Shown here: positions 28,504-36,978 of the stretch, piece after piece
Numbering within the stretch: the first letter of the stretch is position 1
Layout of the letters: each line of letters begins with the position of its first letter
Origin: Chryseobacterium tructae
GTDB taxonomy: Bacteria; Bacteroidota; Bacteroidia; Flavobacteriales; Weeksellaceae
NCBI RefSeq assembly: GCF_030409875.1
Contig: NZ_JAUFQR010000001.1
Location: 2,170,001-2,234,000 of the forward strand
DNA: 64,000 nt
Direction of reading: 5' to 3'
The notes under the pieces: model-generated
Databases searched by the model: none
The model's input: the letters and a program-made list of their open reading frames with translations, nothing else
What the model was told of the DNA's origin: nothing
Made by a program: the position numbers and the translations under genes

Positions 28504-29066
28504 ATTATTAACCAATACGGGTTCACAAATTGCGGTGCATGATAAATTTAAAAAAAATAATTCTAATAGTAGTGATGATTGTGTGTAAAAAAAATGCATT
28601 TTTACTCTTACCAATAGTGTTTGTCTGAAAGGCAAATGAAAAATATATTGTAAAAAATTACCTTTTCGTAACGTTTCCAAAATAGATCCCTTTAAAATAA
28701 TAAGCTATTTTGATTGTAGTGGTTATTATTCGTTTTTAATATCGTGGGAAATTGTGATATTGTTCCAGATCAAAAAAAAATCCTCGAATGACTTCGAGGA
28801 TAAAAACTAATAACCATGAAAACTCAAATTAAATATGAGAATCGGGCGCAAAATTACGGTAAATTATGTTATTAGGCAATTGTCATTATCAATAAGTCTC
28901 ATTGTAAATTTCATTTGCTTTTTAAGTTACTATGCTGAGGAAAATAAGGGAGAATCTTTTCAGATGCAAAAATATCTGATAAACAGTAGGTTTTCTTTAC
29001 CTGAAATTAATGTATTGCCCATATTGAATCTGCAAAGATTGATGTTATTTGGAAAGAAAAAGTGGG
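28504..29066. other. Region without a supported gene
   Basis: I see no convincing gene here. The frame at 28835-29128 has poor composition and overlaps the small lipoprotein start. The hairpin at 28781-28800 is listed separately. Confidence 0.4.
28772..28800 (-). terminator. Terminator-like hairpin with A9 run
   Basis: TCCTCGAA/TTCGAGGA around TGAC, preceded by nine A (a T-run on the minus strand). No minus-strand gene directly feeds it, so it may be a leftover. Confidence 0.55.
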
Positions 29067-29371
29067 ATGAAAAAAATAATTTTAGTTGGATGGGCTGTCA
29101 TTGTAATGCTTTATTTCTGCTCTGGTGAGGTTTATATAGACAAAAAAAGAGATACTTATAATCAATTAATAAAGCGATAGATCTTATTATTTTGGATTTC
29201 AATGAATATAGAGAGGTGTAAAATTGCGGAGTGCCTCAGAGAGATGATGCGTATTGTTTATCACGATGTCATAAAAGTGATCTATTAGGGTGGGAAGAGC
29301 GTTCTTTCTTTTGGAAAACAGAAAGAAGAAATCGTATAGGCCCGTTGGCTTATTTATTGAAAATCAAATAA
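29067..29371 (+). pseudogene. Small lipoprotein gene, broken
   Basis: It starts MKKIILVGWAVIVMLYFCSG (lipobox-like LYFC) and reads DKKRDTYNQLIK. With one A added to 29171-29173 it continues AIDLIILDFNEYREV, then meets TAA, and the same frame goes on NCGVPQRDDAYCLSRC and ERRNRIGPLAYLLKIK to a stop at 29369. Two lesions (one indel, one nonsense) are therefore needed to explain it, unlike the single-base losses elsewhere. Function unknown. Confidence 0.4.
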
Positions 29372-29388
29372 TCAAAAACAAAAAAATG

Positions 29389-29418
29389 ACCTGGAAGTTT
29401 CTCAGAAAGCTTCCAGGT
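29389..29418. terminator. Bidirectional terminator
   Basis: ACCTGGAAG/CTTCCAGGT stem, A-run on the left and TTTATT on the right. It serves the broken lipoprotein gene and the minus-strand gene at 29588. Confidence 0.75.
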
Positions 29419-29587
29419 TTATTGTATGATCATTTTTAAATGATTTCAGCGATGAAATGGTGTAAATTTATTTAGGGAGATACTTTCCTGACATTGAATA
29501 GTCCAATGAAGAAAATACATATAAATTTATACAGATTGGCTCCAAAAGAAATATTGGTGTCAACGAGGAAATCAATTGCAAAAAAAA

Positions 29588-29947
29588 TTAACTAAGATTA
29601 TAGTTTGCAATCACCAAGCTCAATATAAAATGTACATAATTCTGATCCGTTTCTTGTCTGTTAATCAGCTTGTTTTTATACTCGTAAGAATTTAAAGACT
29701 GTGCTAATTTCTGATAGGTCTCAAAATTGTCATCTTTAATTTTTACCCTTATGTTACCATCCTTTCTGTTAATAAGTTCATTATCTAAGGTTCTTACTTT
29801 AAATAAAACATTAGATAGTTTTGGACGGAAATTCATTGCCCCAATATACCTTTCAACAATATTGATCTTGAATGTATCAAATATGATGTTGTGAAAAACA
29901 ATTTTAGAGTTAGGCTCTTGAGTATTGAGCTCGAGCTTATAATTCAT
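29588..29947 (-). CDS. Hypothetical protein (119 aa)
   Basis: A cytosolic-type protein with no signal peptide. It alternates beta-type segments (KIVFHNIIFDTFKINIVERY, NIRVKIKDDNFETY) with a polar helix near the end. It is very AT-rich in codon use, matches no family I recognise, and is isolated between a terminator and an empty region. Composition hints at a recently acquired gene, but this is weak. Confidence 0.5.
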   Translation of the reverse strand: MNYKLELNTQEPNSKIVFHNIIFDTFKINIVERYIGAMNFRPKLSNVLFKVRTLDNELINRKDGNIRVKIKDDNFETYQKLAQSLNSYEYKNKLINRQETDQNYVHFILSLVIANYNLS

Positions 29948-30270
29948 TATAATTTAAATTTTAGTAAAGATAGGCTTAATTATATCAATAATAATACCTT
30001 GTTAATAGATCATCTCCATAATCATGATAATACATTATCTGTTATTGAAATGAATGAGTAAAGATAAAGTTTTTTATTGATAAAAAAGTATGAGAAGATT
30101 AAATATAATGGATTAATACCTACTTGGGATCTGTGATGGATCCAAGAAATACTTTGCTGTAAGGGTATTTAAAAAATTATTTTATGATTTAAATATTTAG
30201 AACCAAAGAAAATATTTAAATTTATAGTTCTTTACTATATCTCCAAAACATTCAAAAAAACTAATTAAAA
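29948..30270. other. Intergenic region, nothing recognised
   Basis: AT-rich stretch of 320 nt. I see no ORF, no RNA gene and no consensus promoter. Confidence 0.4.
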
Positions 30271-31392
30271 TTGAAGAAAACGTTAAGCACAATGCTTGTT
30301 ATTCTAGCAAGTCTGAAATTGTGTGCACAAAATACCTATGTATTTTTCGGGTCATTTAATCATGATAAAGAAACTGAAGGAATCTATGTCTATGAATTGG
30401 ATACTCTCAAAGGAAGACTTTCAAAAATAACATCCGCGAGAGGAGTTTTGAATCCGTCATTTCTGACTTTATCCCAGGATGGCAAATATGTTTTTGCCTG
30501 TACTGAAAGTAAAACAAAAAACGCAGGAAGTGTGAGCAGCTTTGAATTCGATCGTGAAAAGAAATCGCTTACTTTTATTAATAGCCAGAAAACTGGTGGC
30601 GAAAATCCAGTGTATTTATCAGCTCATAAAAACGGAAAATGGCTGATCAATGGAAATTATACGGAAGGAAGTACTTCCGTTTATCCTATTTCAGAAAATG
30701 GGCAGATACAGCCAAGGGTTCAGAATTTTCAATTCTCAGAAGGAAGTGTAAATCAAGATAGGCAAGATAGAGCTCATATTCATTCCACTGTGTTTTCTCC
30801 TGATTTTAAGTATGTGTTTTTACCGGATCTGGGAGCCGATAAAATCCGAACTTATCAATTTGAAAGTGATAAAAAAGAACCATTGGTGGAAGCTGAAAAA
30901 CCTTTTACACCTACTACTTTAGGAAGTGGCCCTAGGCATTTTACCTTTCATCCCAATGGAAAATTAGCCTACTGCATTGAAGAAATGGGTGGAGCTGTAA
31001 GTGTTTACACGTATGATAACGGAAAACTGGAACCCATTCAGAGAATCAATACCCATTCCGATCAGTTTAAAGATGATTTTGAGAGCTCAGATATCCATAT
31101 CTCTCCAGACGGACGTTATTTGTATGCTTCGAATCGAGGAAATGAAAATAATATAGCCATATTTTCTATTTTGAATGATGGCACTTTGAAAACTGTAGGG
31201 TATCAATCTACAAAAGGAAATCACCCGCGGACCTTTACAATAGACAGTACGGGAAAATTCTTGATTGTAGCACATCCGGTAAGTGGAACCGCCGTTGTTT
31301 TTAAACGAAATGCTGAAACGGGATTACTGAAAAAAGTTGGCCGGGAAGTAAAATTGAATGGAGTTTCTACCGTACAGATCAGAAAGTATTAA
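30271..31392 (+). CDS. Exported lactonase-family beta-propeller (6-phosphogluconolactonase-like)
   Basis: 373 aa from a TTG start; the signal peptide KKTLSTMLVILASLKLCAQ directly follows it and no ATG lies in a better place. Repeated blades (NPSFLTLSQDGKYVFACTES, STVFSPDFKYVFLPDLGADK, DIHISPDGRYLYASNRG) and GSGPRHFTFHPNGK mark the seven-bladed propeller lactonase family (PF10282). Predicted to hydrolyse a sugar lactone, here in the periplasm given the signal. No sugar pathway genes are adjacent. Confidence 0.82.
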   Translation: MKKTLSTMLVILASLKLCAQNTYVFFGSFNHDKETEGIYVYELDTLKGRLSKITSARGVLNPSFLTLSQDGKYVFACTESKTKNAGSVSSFEFDREKKSLTFINSQKTGGENPVYLSAHKNGKWLINGNYTEGSTSVYPISENGQIQPRVQNFQFSEGSVNQDRQDRAHIHSTVFSPDFKYVFLPDLGADKIRTYQFESDKKEPLVEAEKPFTPTTLGSGPRHFTFHPNGKLAYCIEEMGGAVSVYTYDNGKLEPIQRINTHSDQFKDDFESSDIHISPDGRYLYASNRGNENNIAIFSILNDGTLKTVGYQSTKGNHPRTFTIDSTGKFLIVAHPVSGTAVVFKRNAETGLLKKVGREVKLNGVSTVQIRKY

Positions 31393-31476
31393 TCTCCCAT
31401 CTGTTTAAAAATAAATAATAAGGAATAGAATTTGCCACCTTACCATTACTTCTGATATTTCATTAACCTTTATGCC

Positions 31477-31830
31477 ATGTCTGAAATTGTATTAAAAAGA
31501 GTATATGAAAATCCTTCTCCACAAGATGGTTACCGTATTTTGGTAGATCGTTTGTGGCCTCGTGGCCTCACTAAAGAGGAAGCCTATATTGAAGAATGGA
31601 ATAAAGATCTGGCTCCATCTTCAGAGCTAAGAAAATGGTTTCACCATGATACGGAACGTTGGAAAGAGTTTTCAGAGAAGTATATGAAGGAACTCCATGA
31701 AAAAAATCTTGGGAAAGAATTTATAGAACAATATAAAGATCAGGAAAGAATTACGTTGGTGTATGCTGCAAAAGATGAACAACACTGTCATCCTATTATT
31801 TTGAAAGAATATCTGGAAAGCTTTCAATAG
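31477..31830 (+). CDS. DUF488 family protein
   Basis: 117 aa. The conserved DUF488 core is plain: RILVDRLWPRGLTKEEAYIE, WNKDLAPSSELRKWFHHDT and the C-terminal ITLVYAAKDEQHCH. Cytoplasmic, biochemical role unsettled. It lies alone between the lactonase and the convergent MFS gene. Confidence 0.88.
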   Translation: MSEIVLKRVYENPSPQDGYRILVDRLWPRGLTKEEAYIEEWNKDLAPSSELRKWFHHDTERWKEFSEKYMKELHEKNLGKEFIEQYKDQERITLVYAAKDEQHCHPIILKEYLESFQ

Positions 31831-31895
31831 GATACTGAACCATACTAAGAGCTGCTTTCTTAGTCAAACTATTGGATGAAATAAAAAAGCAGAGA

Positions 31896-33107
31896 TCAAT
31901 TCTCTGCTTTTTCTTTTTTAACGGCCTGGTGCATAATAAGTATCACCCCCAATAATAAAACAGCAATGATCAGGTAACGCCAGGAAAGATCTTTCTGTTC
32001 CGTTACTGTTCCACTTACAGAAATAATAAAACTGGTTACAGACGTGATCACATATACCAATCCACCCATCAATCCACCGGCTGTCCCCGCATTTTTAGGG
32101 AAATACAACATACTTGTTGTGAAAAACGAAGTAAATAAGACCCCTGAACAGATATGAATAAAAAAGGCAAAAGGAATCATAATATAAAGGCTTTCCGCAA
32201 AATAGCTGGTAGTGATTAATCCTGCGATAAGTATCAATTGAAGGATAATAGGGAACAAAATTCTGGGGGTAAAGTCCAGAGAAAGTCTACGCTTTCCGAT
32301 AAAACCACCAATCATCCATGAAAAACCCAAAATTAAAGTACAATAGCCAATTACTACAGGCGTAAAGTGGAATGTATTTTCAATAATAAATGGCCCGGTG
32401 ATATTGAATAGCATTACAATAGAATAACTCAATCCCAAAATGATGATACCCAGCATGAAGATCTTATTTTTAAGCATCATTGAATACAGACTGATATTCT
32501 CCGAAAGATCCAACTTCTTTTTCTGGGGAAGGCTTTCACCACTGAAGAACCATTCGAACAGAAATAAAAAACCTGCATAAAAGGCTAAGAAGTAGAAGTT
32601 AGCATGCCAGTTAAAAAGCTTTTCAAGATACCCGCCAAGGAAAGGAGCGAGAATAGGGCCGCAAGACCAGGCAATCGTAAAATAACTCAGGTAATGCTTT
32701 ACTTTTTCAGCATCATAAATGTCAACAAAAATCGCCCGTGTAGCAACAACAAGTACTGAAACGGCAATACCCTGAAGAATACGAAGCAGACATATTAACA
32801 AAATACTGTTAGTCATTGTAATGAAAATACTGCTCAATATCAAAATAAATAAAGCCAGTAATTTAGGACGGTAACGACCAATGCTGTCCAGAATTCCTCC
32901 AACAAATAACTGGGAAACTCCATAGCTTAGCAGGTAAGACGTTAAGGTGATCTGTATATCTTTTTCCGAGACCATCATTTCCTTAGCCATAGAGGGGAAA
33001 GAGGGCAGGTAAATATCAGTGACAAACCCAGAAAGCGGGATAGACACAAAGGCCATAATGGTTATTAATCTGATGCGTTTCTCAGATGCTTCTCTCAACA
33101 TATTCAT
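31896..33107 (-). CDS. MFS drug-resistance-type transporter (Bcr/CflA group)
   Basis: 403 aa with about 12 hydrophobic helices. The first loop MAFVSIPLSGFVTDIYLPSF and the TM2-3 motif GGILDSIGRYRPK (motif A) are those of Bcr/CflA drug:H+ antiporters. Start at MNMLREAS, with MLREAS (33101) possible. A TATTTTTG element sits just upstream on the minus strand, and an AraC regulator is encoded 84 nt further up, the usual arrangement for a locally controlled efflux pump. Substrate unknown. Confidence 0.87.
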   Translation of the reverse strand: MNMLREASEKRIRLITIMAFVSIPLSGFVTDIYLPSFPSMAKEMMVSEKDIQITLTSYLLSYGVSQLFVGGILDSIGRYRPKLLALFILILSSIFITMTNSILLICLLRILQGIAVSVLVVATRAIFVDIYDAEKVKHYLSYFTIAWSCGPILAPFLGGYLEKLFNWHANFYFLAFYAGFLFLFEWFFSGESLPQKKKLDLSENISLYSMMLKNKIFMLGIIILGLSYSIVMLFNITGPFIIENTFHFTPVVIGYCTLILGFSWMIGGFIGKRRLSLDFTPRILFPIILQLILIAGLITTSYFAESLYIMIPFAFFIHICSGVLFTSFFTTSMLYFPKNAGTAGGLMGGLVYVITSVTSFIISVSGTVTEQKDLSWRYLIIAVLLLGVILIMHQAVKKEKAEN

Positions 33108-33123
33108 TCATTTTTTTACCATG

Positions 33124-33131
33124 CAAAAATA
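33124..33131 (-). promoter_or_regulatory. Promoter -7 element of the MFS gene
   Basis: The minus strand reads TATTTTTG, 16 nt before the ATG, so the pump has its own promoter besides any read-through from the regulator. Confidence 0.5.
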
Positions 33132-33190
33132 CTTCAAGAATAGAAAATTAAGTTTTAAAAGACAAAGTAAAAATTACAAAATTCAAATAT

Positions 33191-34102
33191 CTAGTAAGAA
33201 TTCTTAAACTTCAGCGGAGAAGTCTGTGCATGCTTTTTAAAGAAGTTATTGAAATGAGAAGGCTGCTCAAAGCCTAGAGTATAACCAACCTGAGCAATAT
33301 CCCAGTTGGTGTATTTCAACAGATTTTTAGACTCCTCAAATATTTTTTCTTTAATGATTTGTGTGGTGGTAAGGCTTGTCACTGATTTTACAGATGAATT
33401 CAAATGGTTGACATGTACATTCAGATGATCTGCAAAATCTGAGGCTGTTTTTAAAGACAAAGGATAGGCCGGAGAGTCTAAAGGAAATTGTTTGTTCAGA
33501 AGTTCATCAAATAACTTATACAAGCGAACATTGGCAGGAAGTTCATTAAGGCTCACATCTTCAACCCGGTTTTCCAGAGCGAGGTGCAACACAGAAGCCA
33601 GATTACTTTTAATACCACTGCAACGGAACGGATAGGAAGAGTGGTTCAGTTTATACATTTGCTCAAAATACATGGTGGTCAACTGGATCTGTTCCTCAGT
33701 GAGGAATATAAATGGTTTGCTCCATTCTTTAAATAAGGATGTCTTTTTAAATAGATTGAATTCTGAATTTACATTAAAGAATTCTTGATTAAACAGGCAT
33801 GAAAATCCTTCCTGAAAATCATCTTCACATTCCCAGGTATAAGGAATATTAGGCGAAGGAAAGAATAAGGCTGGGCGGTCAACATACAATTTATGGGAAG
33901 CGTAATGAGCTGTTCCTTTGCCTATGATGAAGCATATTTTATAGTAATCACGTCGGTTGTAAGGGCTTTTAAAACTACAGTACTTTCGCGGAATAATATT
34001 GAAATGGGATTTTCCGGTCTGAAGATCTGCATCAGATACTTCGAGAACATTTTTGCGGGTACGTTTGTAATAATCTTGTATGGTTTCCAGTTGATCACTC
34101 AT
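33191..34102 (-). CDS. AraC-family regulator of the adjacent efflux pump
   Basis: 303 aa from MSDQLETIQDYYKRTRKN; the upstream in-frame ATG at 34135 would overlap the promoter palindrome. The N-terminal half is a cupin-like sensor (ALFFPSPNIPYTWECEDDFQ). The C-terminal AraC HTH is complete (AQVGYTLGFEQPSHFNNFFK, HAQTSPLKFKNSY). Adjacent co-directional MFS gene is the likely target. Confidence 0.85.
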   Translation of the reverse strand: MSDQLETIQDYYKRTRKNVLEVSDADLQTGKSHFNIIPRKYCSFKSPYNRRDYYKICFIIGKGTAHYASHKLYVDRPALFFPSPNIPYTWECEDDFQEGFSCLFNQEFFNVNSEFNLFKKTSLFKEWSKPFIFLTEEQIQLTTMYFEQMYKLNHSSYPFRCSGIKSNLASVLHLALENRVEDVSLNELPANVRLYKLFDELLNKQFPLDSPAYPLSLKTASDFADHLNVHVNHLNSSVKSVTSLTTTQIIKEKIFEESKNLLKYTNWDIAQVGYTLGFEQPSHFNNFFKKHAQTSPLKFKNSY

Positions 34103-34122
34103 TATTCCAGAATTATAAAAAT

Positions 34123-34158
34123 CAAAGATAGGCAAATCTTGAGATTTTCAGATTTGCC
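34123..34158 (-). promoter_or_regulatory. Promoter with overlapping palindrome upstream of the AraC gene
   Basis: On the minus strand the palindrome GGCAAATCT-N10-AGATTTGCC (34131-34158) abuts the -7 element TATCTTTG (34123-34130), which lies 20 nt before the ATG. The palindrome could be an autoregulatory operator or the terminator of the GNAT gene ahead of it, or both. Confidence 0.5.
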
Positions 34159-34195
34159 TTCGATAGTTTTTATAATTTGTTTTGATATGAGATCC

Positions 34196-34711
34196 TTACT
34201 GGTTCTTACTGACCTGCATTTCTATAATATAGGAAGGAAGTTGAAAAGGGGTAGATTGAGTATTTTCTTTAATAGAAAAACCTGTTTCTTTCAAAAACTC
34301 TAATAAAGGGTCTTCTGTAAGAATATTGGTCCATATAATATCAGTGAAAGAAGCTGCTGCTCTGCATTTCTTCCATAGTGATTCACGGGTTTCAGAATTG
34401 TTATATTCCTTAAGGATTACAAAGTTGAGCTCTGTAAGTCTTTTTTCTTCTGAAGATCCCGGATATCCGGAGCCGCTTTTTAAAATGCCATATCCTATAG
34501 GCTTGTGGTCGGCATAAGTGATGATAAGCTGATTAGATAAATTGTTGAGTTCATTGATCATTTTTCTAGGATCCCAATCTTCAATATATTGTTTGATCTC
34601 TTCCTCAGAAATTAATTCTTTATAGATAGTAGTAACAGAAGATTTAATAACTGTAAAAAGATCATCAACGCCCTCATCGGAACCTATGGTGAATTTTGAA
34701 ATGATTTCCAT
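34196..34711 (-). CDS. GNAT-type acetyltransferase
   Basis: 171 aa from MEIISKFTIG (a longer start at 34726 adds MKKKR). The core QLIITYADHKPIGYGILKSG and the helix after TELNFVILKEYNN match the beta4-beta5/acetyl-CoA region of GNAT enzymes, though the glycine motif is weak. Cytoplasmic; substrate unknown. It is divergent from the MocR gene with a 117-nt shared promoter region. Confidence 0.65.
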   Translation of the reverse strand: MEIISKFTIGSDEGVDDLFTVIKSSVTTIYKELISEEEIKQYIEDWDPRKMINELNNLSNQLIITYADHKPIGYGILKSGSGYPGSSEEKRLTELNFVILKEYNNSETRESLWKKCRAAASFTDIIWTNILTEDPLLEFLKETGFSIKENTQSTPFQLPSYIIEMQVSKNQ

Positions 34712-34754
34712 TCTTTTTTTCTTCAAAATTATAAGATTAATTCCTTCAGAAAGG

Positions 34755-34814
34755 GTACAGATGATTAAAATACAACCAGTACAGTTTCTATTTTTGTAAA
34801 TTTGTTCAGTACAG
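34755..34814 (+). promoter_or_regulatory. MocR operator region: three GTACAG copies around a promoter
   Basis: GTACAG occurs at 34755-34760 and, extended to CAGTACAG, at 34777-34784 and 34807-34814. The -7 element TATTTTTG (34789-34796) lies between the last two. Directly repeated sites flanking the promoter of the regulator's own gene are typical of MocR/GntR control. Confidence 0.5.
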
Positions 34815-34828
34815 ATTGATTGAAGACG

Positions 34829-36250
34829 ATGAAAACCTATAAATATGAAACTTTTACAGCGGTTATTGAAGAACAGATTCGAAATGGAATTTTACAGAGC
34901 GGCGATAAGCTGCCATCTATCCGGGATATAAAGGAAAGGTATACCCTAAGCATAAGTTCTGTTCAAAATGGGTTCGAATATCTGATAATTAAAGGTTTGG
35001 TGGAAAGCATTCCTAGGTCAGGTTATTTTGTCGCCAGAAAAAGAGATGAAGATATCCCTGAGGGTAAGGCAAAATTCTCTCCGGTTGCCAGAGATGAAGC
35101 ATTTATGAAAAATATATTGTTGACTTCCAAACGGATTTCAGAATCGAGTTCTTTTAATACAACTGTGCCTGGTGATCTTTTGATTCCCCAAAAACTGATT
35201 TTAAGAACAATGCAGGAAGTAATCCGTGAAAAAGGAGCCGCTCTGCTGAGATATTACCCGTCTAATGGACTTGAAGCCCTGAGAAAGCAGATTACCAAGC
35301 AAATGGGAATTTATGGCTGTAGGTTCAATCCTGATGAACTGATTATCACAGATGGTGCTTTGCAGGCGTTAACAATTGCATTAAGTTCTGTTACTAAAGC
35401 TGGTGATGTAGTGGCCGTGGATAGCCCATGTGTATTTTCCATATTGGAAGTGATTGCCAATCTGGATTTGAAAGTGATTGAGATTCCTGTTCATTATCGA
35501 AATGGTTTTGATACCGAATATTTTCGGAAAGTTTGTGGCGAAAATGATGTTCGAGCTCTTATAGTCACTCCAAATTTCCATAATCCAACCGGAATTATGA
35601 TGAATGATGATACCAAGAAAGAAATATTGAAAATTGCAGATGGCCATCAAATAGGGATTATAGAAAATGATATGTATTCTGATCTTTATTTTGAAGAAAA
35701 AAGACCATCCAGTATTAAAAGCTTTGACAAGAAAGGTTCGGTGATGATCTATTCTTCATTTTCAAAGACACTGGCTCCCGGGATTCGTTTAGGCTGGTTG
35801 TATGCGGGACGTTTTTATTCCAAAGCAGAAAGAACGAAGTTTGTATTGGGAAGATCTGTTTCTCCCCTTTATCAGGAACTTATTTTAAAACTTTTGCAAG
35901 AAAACAGGTATGAAAGACATCTCCGTCAATTTCGAAAAAAACTCAATCAACAGGCCGTTCAGCTTCTTGAAGTCCTGAGGAAGTCCTTTCCGGAAGGTTC
36001 TTATTTTCATAGACCTCAAGGAGGATACAGCATCTGGGCGCAAATGCCAGAGCATATGGATATGAAGAAATTCTATAAATATTGCGAAGCAAATAAGATT
36101 TTATTTACGCCCGGAGGCACATTTTCGCATACAGATCACTATGATCATCATTTTAGAGTAGTCTTTACCGAAAGAATTACCCCTGACAGTCTTCGTTTAT
36201 TGGAAGAAACGGGAAAGAAAGCCCGTGAGTTTATTCTTATTGGAGATTAA
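34829..36250 (+). CDS. MocR/PdxR-type regulator: GntR HTH fused to PLP aminotransferase fold
   Basis: 473 aa from ATG at 34829 (an in-frame TTG at 34820 is less likely). Residues 1-75 are a GntR winged helix (LQSGDKLPSIRDIKERYTLS, SVQNGFEYLIIKGLVE). The rest is a fold-type-I aminotransferase with TDGALQALTIAL, VTPNFHNPTGIMM, ENDMYSDLYF and the PLP-lysine in IYSSFSKTLAPGIRLGW. Such proteins sense PLP or amino-compounds; the divergent GNAT gene is the likely target along with autoregulation. Confidence 0.9.
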   Translation: MKTYKYETFTAVIEEQIRNGILQSGDKLPSIRDIKERYTLSISSVQNGFEYLIIKGLVESIPRSGYFVARKRDEDIPEGKAKFSPVARDEAFMKNILLTSKRISESSSFNTTVPGDLLIPQKLILRTMQEVIREKGAALLRYYPSNGLEALRKQITKQMGIYGCRFNPDELIITDGALQALTIALSSVTKAGDVVAVDSPCVFSILEVIANLDLKVIEIPVHYRNGFDTEYFRKVCGENDVRALIVTPNFHNPTGIMMNDDTKKEILKIADGHQIGIIENDMYSDLYFEEKRPSSIKSFDKKGSVMIYSSFSKTLAPGIRLGWLYAGRFYSKAERTKFVLGRSVSPLYQELILKLLQENRYERHLRQFRKKLNQQAVQLLEVLRKSFPEGSYFHRPQGGYSIWAQMPEHMDMKKFYKYCEANKILFTPGGTFSHTDHYDHHFRVVFTERITPDSLRLLEETGKKAREFILIGD

Positions 36251-36525
36251 GACTGAGAAGGTTTTATCAAAGATCTGACGAGGTAGTAATAATTTCTATT
36301 AAAATTGTGAACCCATGCAGATCATTTTGGATGGTGAAAAATCAAATTAAATAGGGTTTCAGAATCGATACTGTTGTAGCCCGATGGAGCTTGGAATCGG
36401 TTTTTTGAGCGGTTTGAAGGGTTAAAAGTCGATAAAAATCGGTTTGAAGGTAGAAATATGTTAAAAAATCAGTCATTTTACCCAAACTTTTTTCTTTGCG
36501 ACTAGGCTGGAATCACCATAAAACC

Positions 36526-36533
36526 TATATTTG
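36526..36533 (+). promoter_or_regulatory. Promoter -7 element of the histone-like gene
   Basis: TATATTTG, 21 nt before the ATG. The rest of 36251-36554 has no gene. Confidence 0.55.
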
Positions 36534-36554
36534 CAGCCTAAATTTTTAAATATA

Positions 36555-36731
36555 ATGAAAGAACTAATTGAAAAAATCAACGCAGAATTTGAAGCGTTCA
36601 CTACTGAGGCAAACCAACAAGCGGAAAAAGGAAACAAGGCTGCAGGTACAAGAGCTCGTAAATCAGCTTTAGAACTTAGCAAATTGTTCAAGGATTTCAG
36701 AAAAGTTTCTGTAGAAGAATCTAAGAAGTAA
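36555..36731 (+). CDS. Histone H1-like (Hc1) protein
   Basis: 58 aa, MKELIEKINAEFEAFTTEAN through GNKAAGTRARKSALELSK to VSVEESKK. This small Lys/Ala-rich helical protein is near-universal in Flavobacteriia and is annotated as histone H1-like; the basic half should bind DNA. The start is fixed by the promoter element and the conserved MKELIEKI. Single gene with its own terminator, consistent with high independent expression. Confidence 0.88.
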   Translation: MKELIEKINAEFEAFTTEANQQAEKGNKAAGTRARKSALELSKLFKDFRKVSVEESKK

Positions 36732-36743
36732 TTCAACCTTTAG

Positions 36744-36767
36744 CCGGCTTTTGTAGCCGGTTTTTTT
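36744..36767 (+). terminator. Terminator of the histone-like gene
   Basis: CCGGCT/AGCCGG stem and a T7 run. Confidence 0.8.
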
Positions 36768-36978
36768 ATGCCCTTATTTTTGGACTATCTATTTTGTAAT
36801 GTTCAACTTTTAGGGCTTTACTATTTATATCCGATATAATAGCAGAATATATCAATATGCTACTTTAATATAGAAGCTACTTCCCGGCTTCATTCTTCAG
36901 GTTTTATTTTTTTACACTATACGGTGAAAACTGTGAATTTAATTTGTATTTTCATCCCATCAATGGTATAACCCTGTC

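Noticed and set aside
28835..29128. 97-aa ORF upstream of the broken lipoprotein gene
   Set aside because: Composition is not protein-like and its end overlaps the better-supported MKKIILVGWAV frame.
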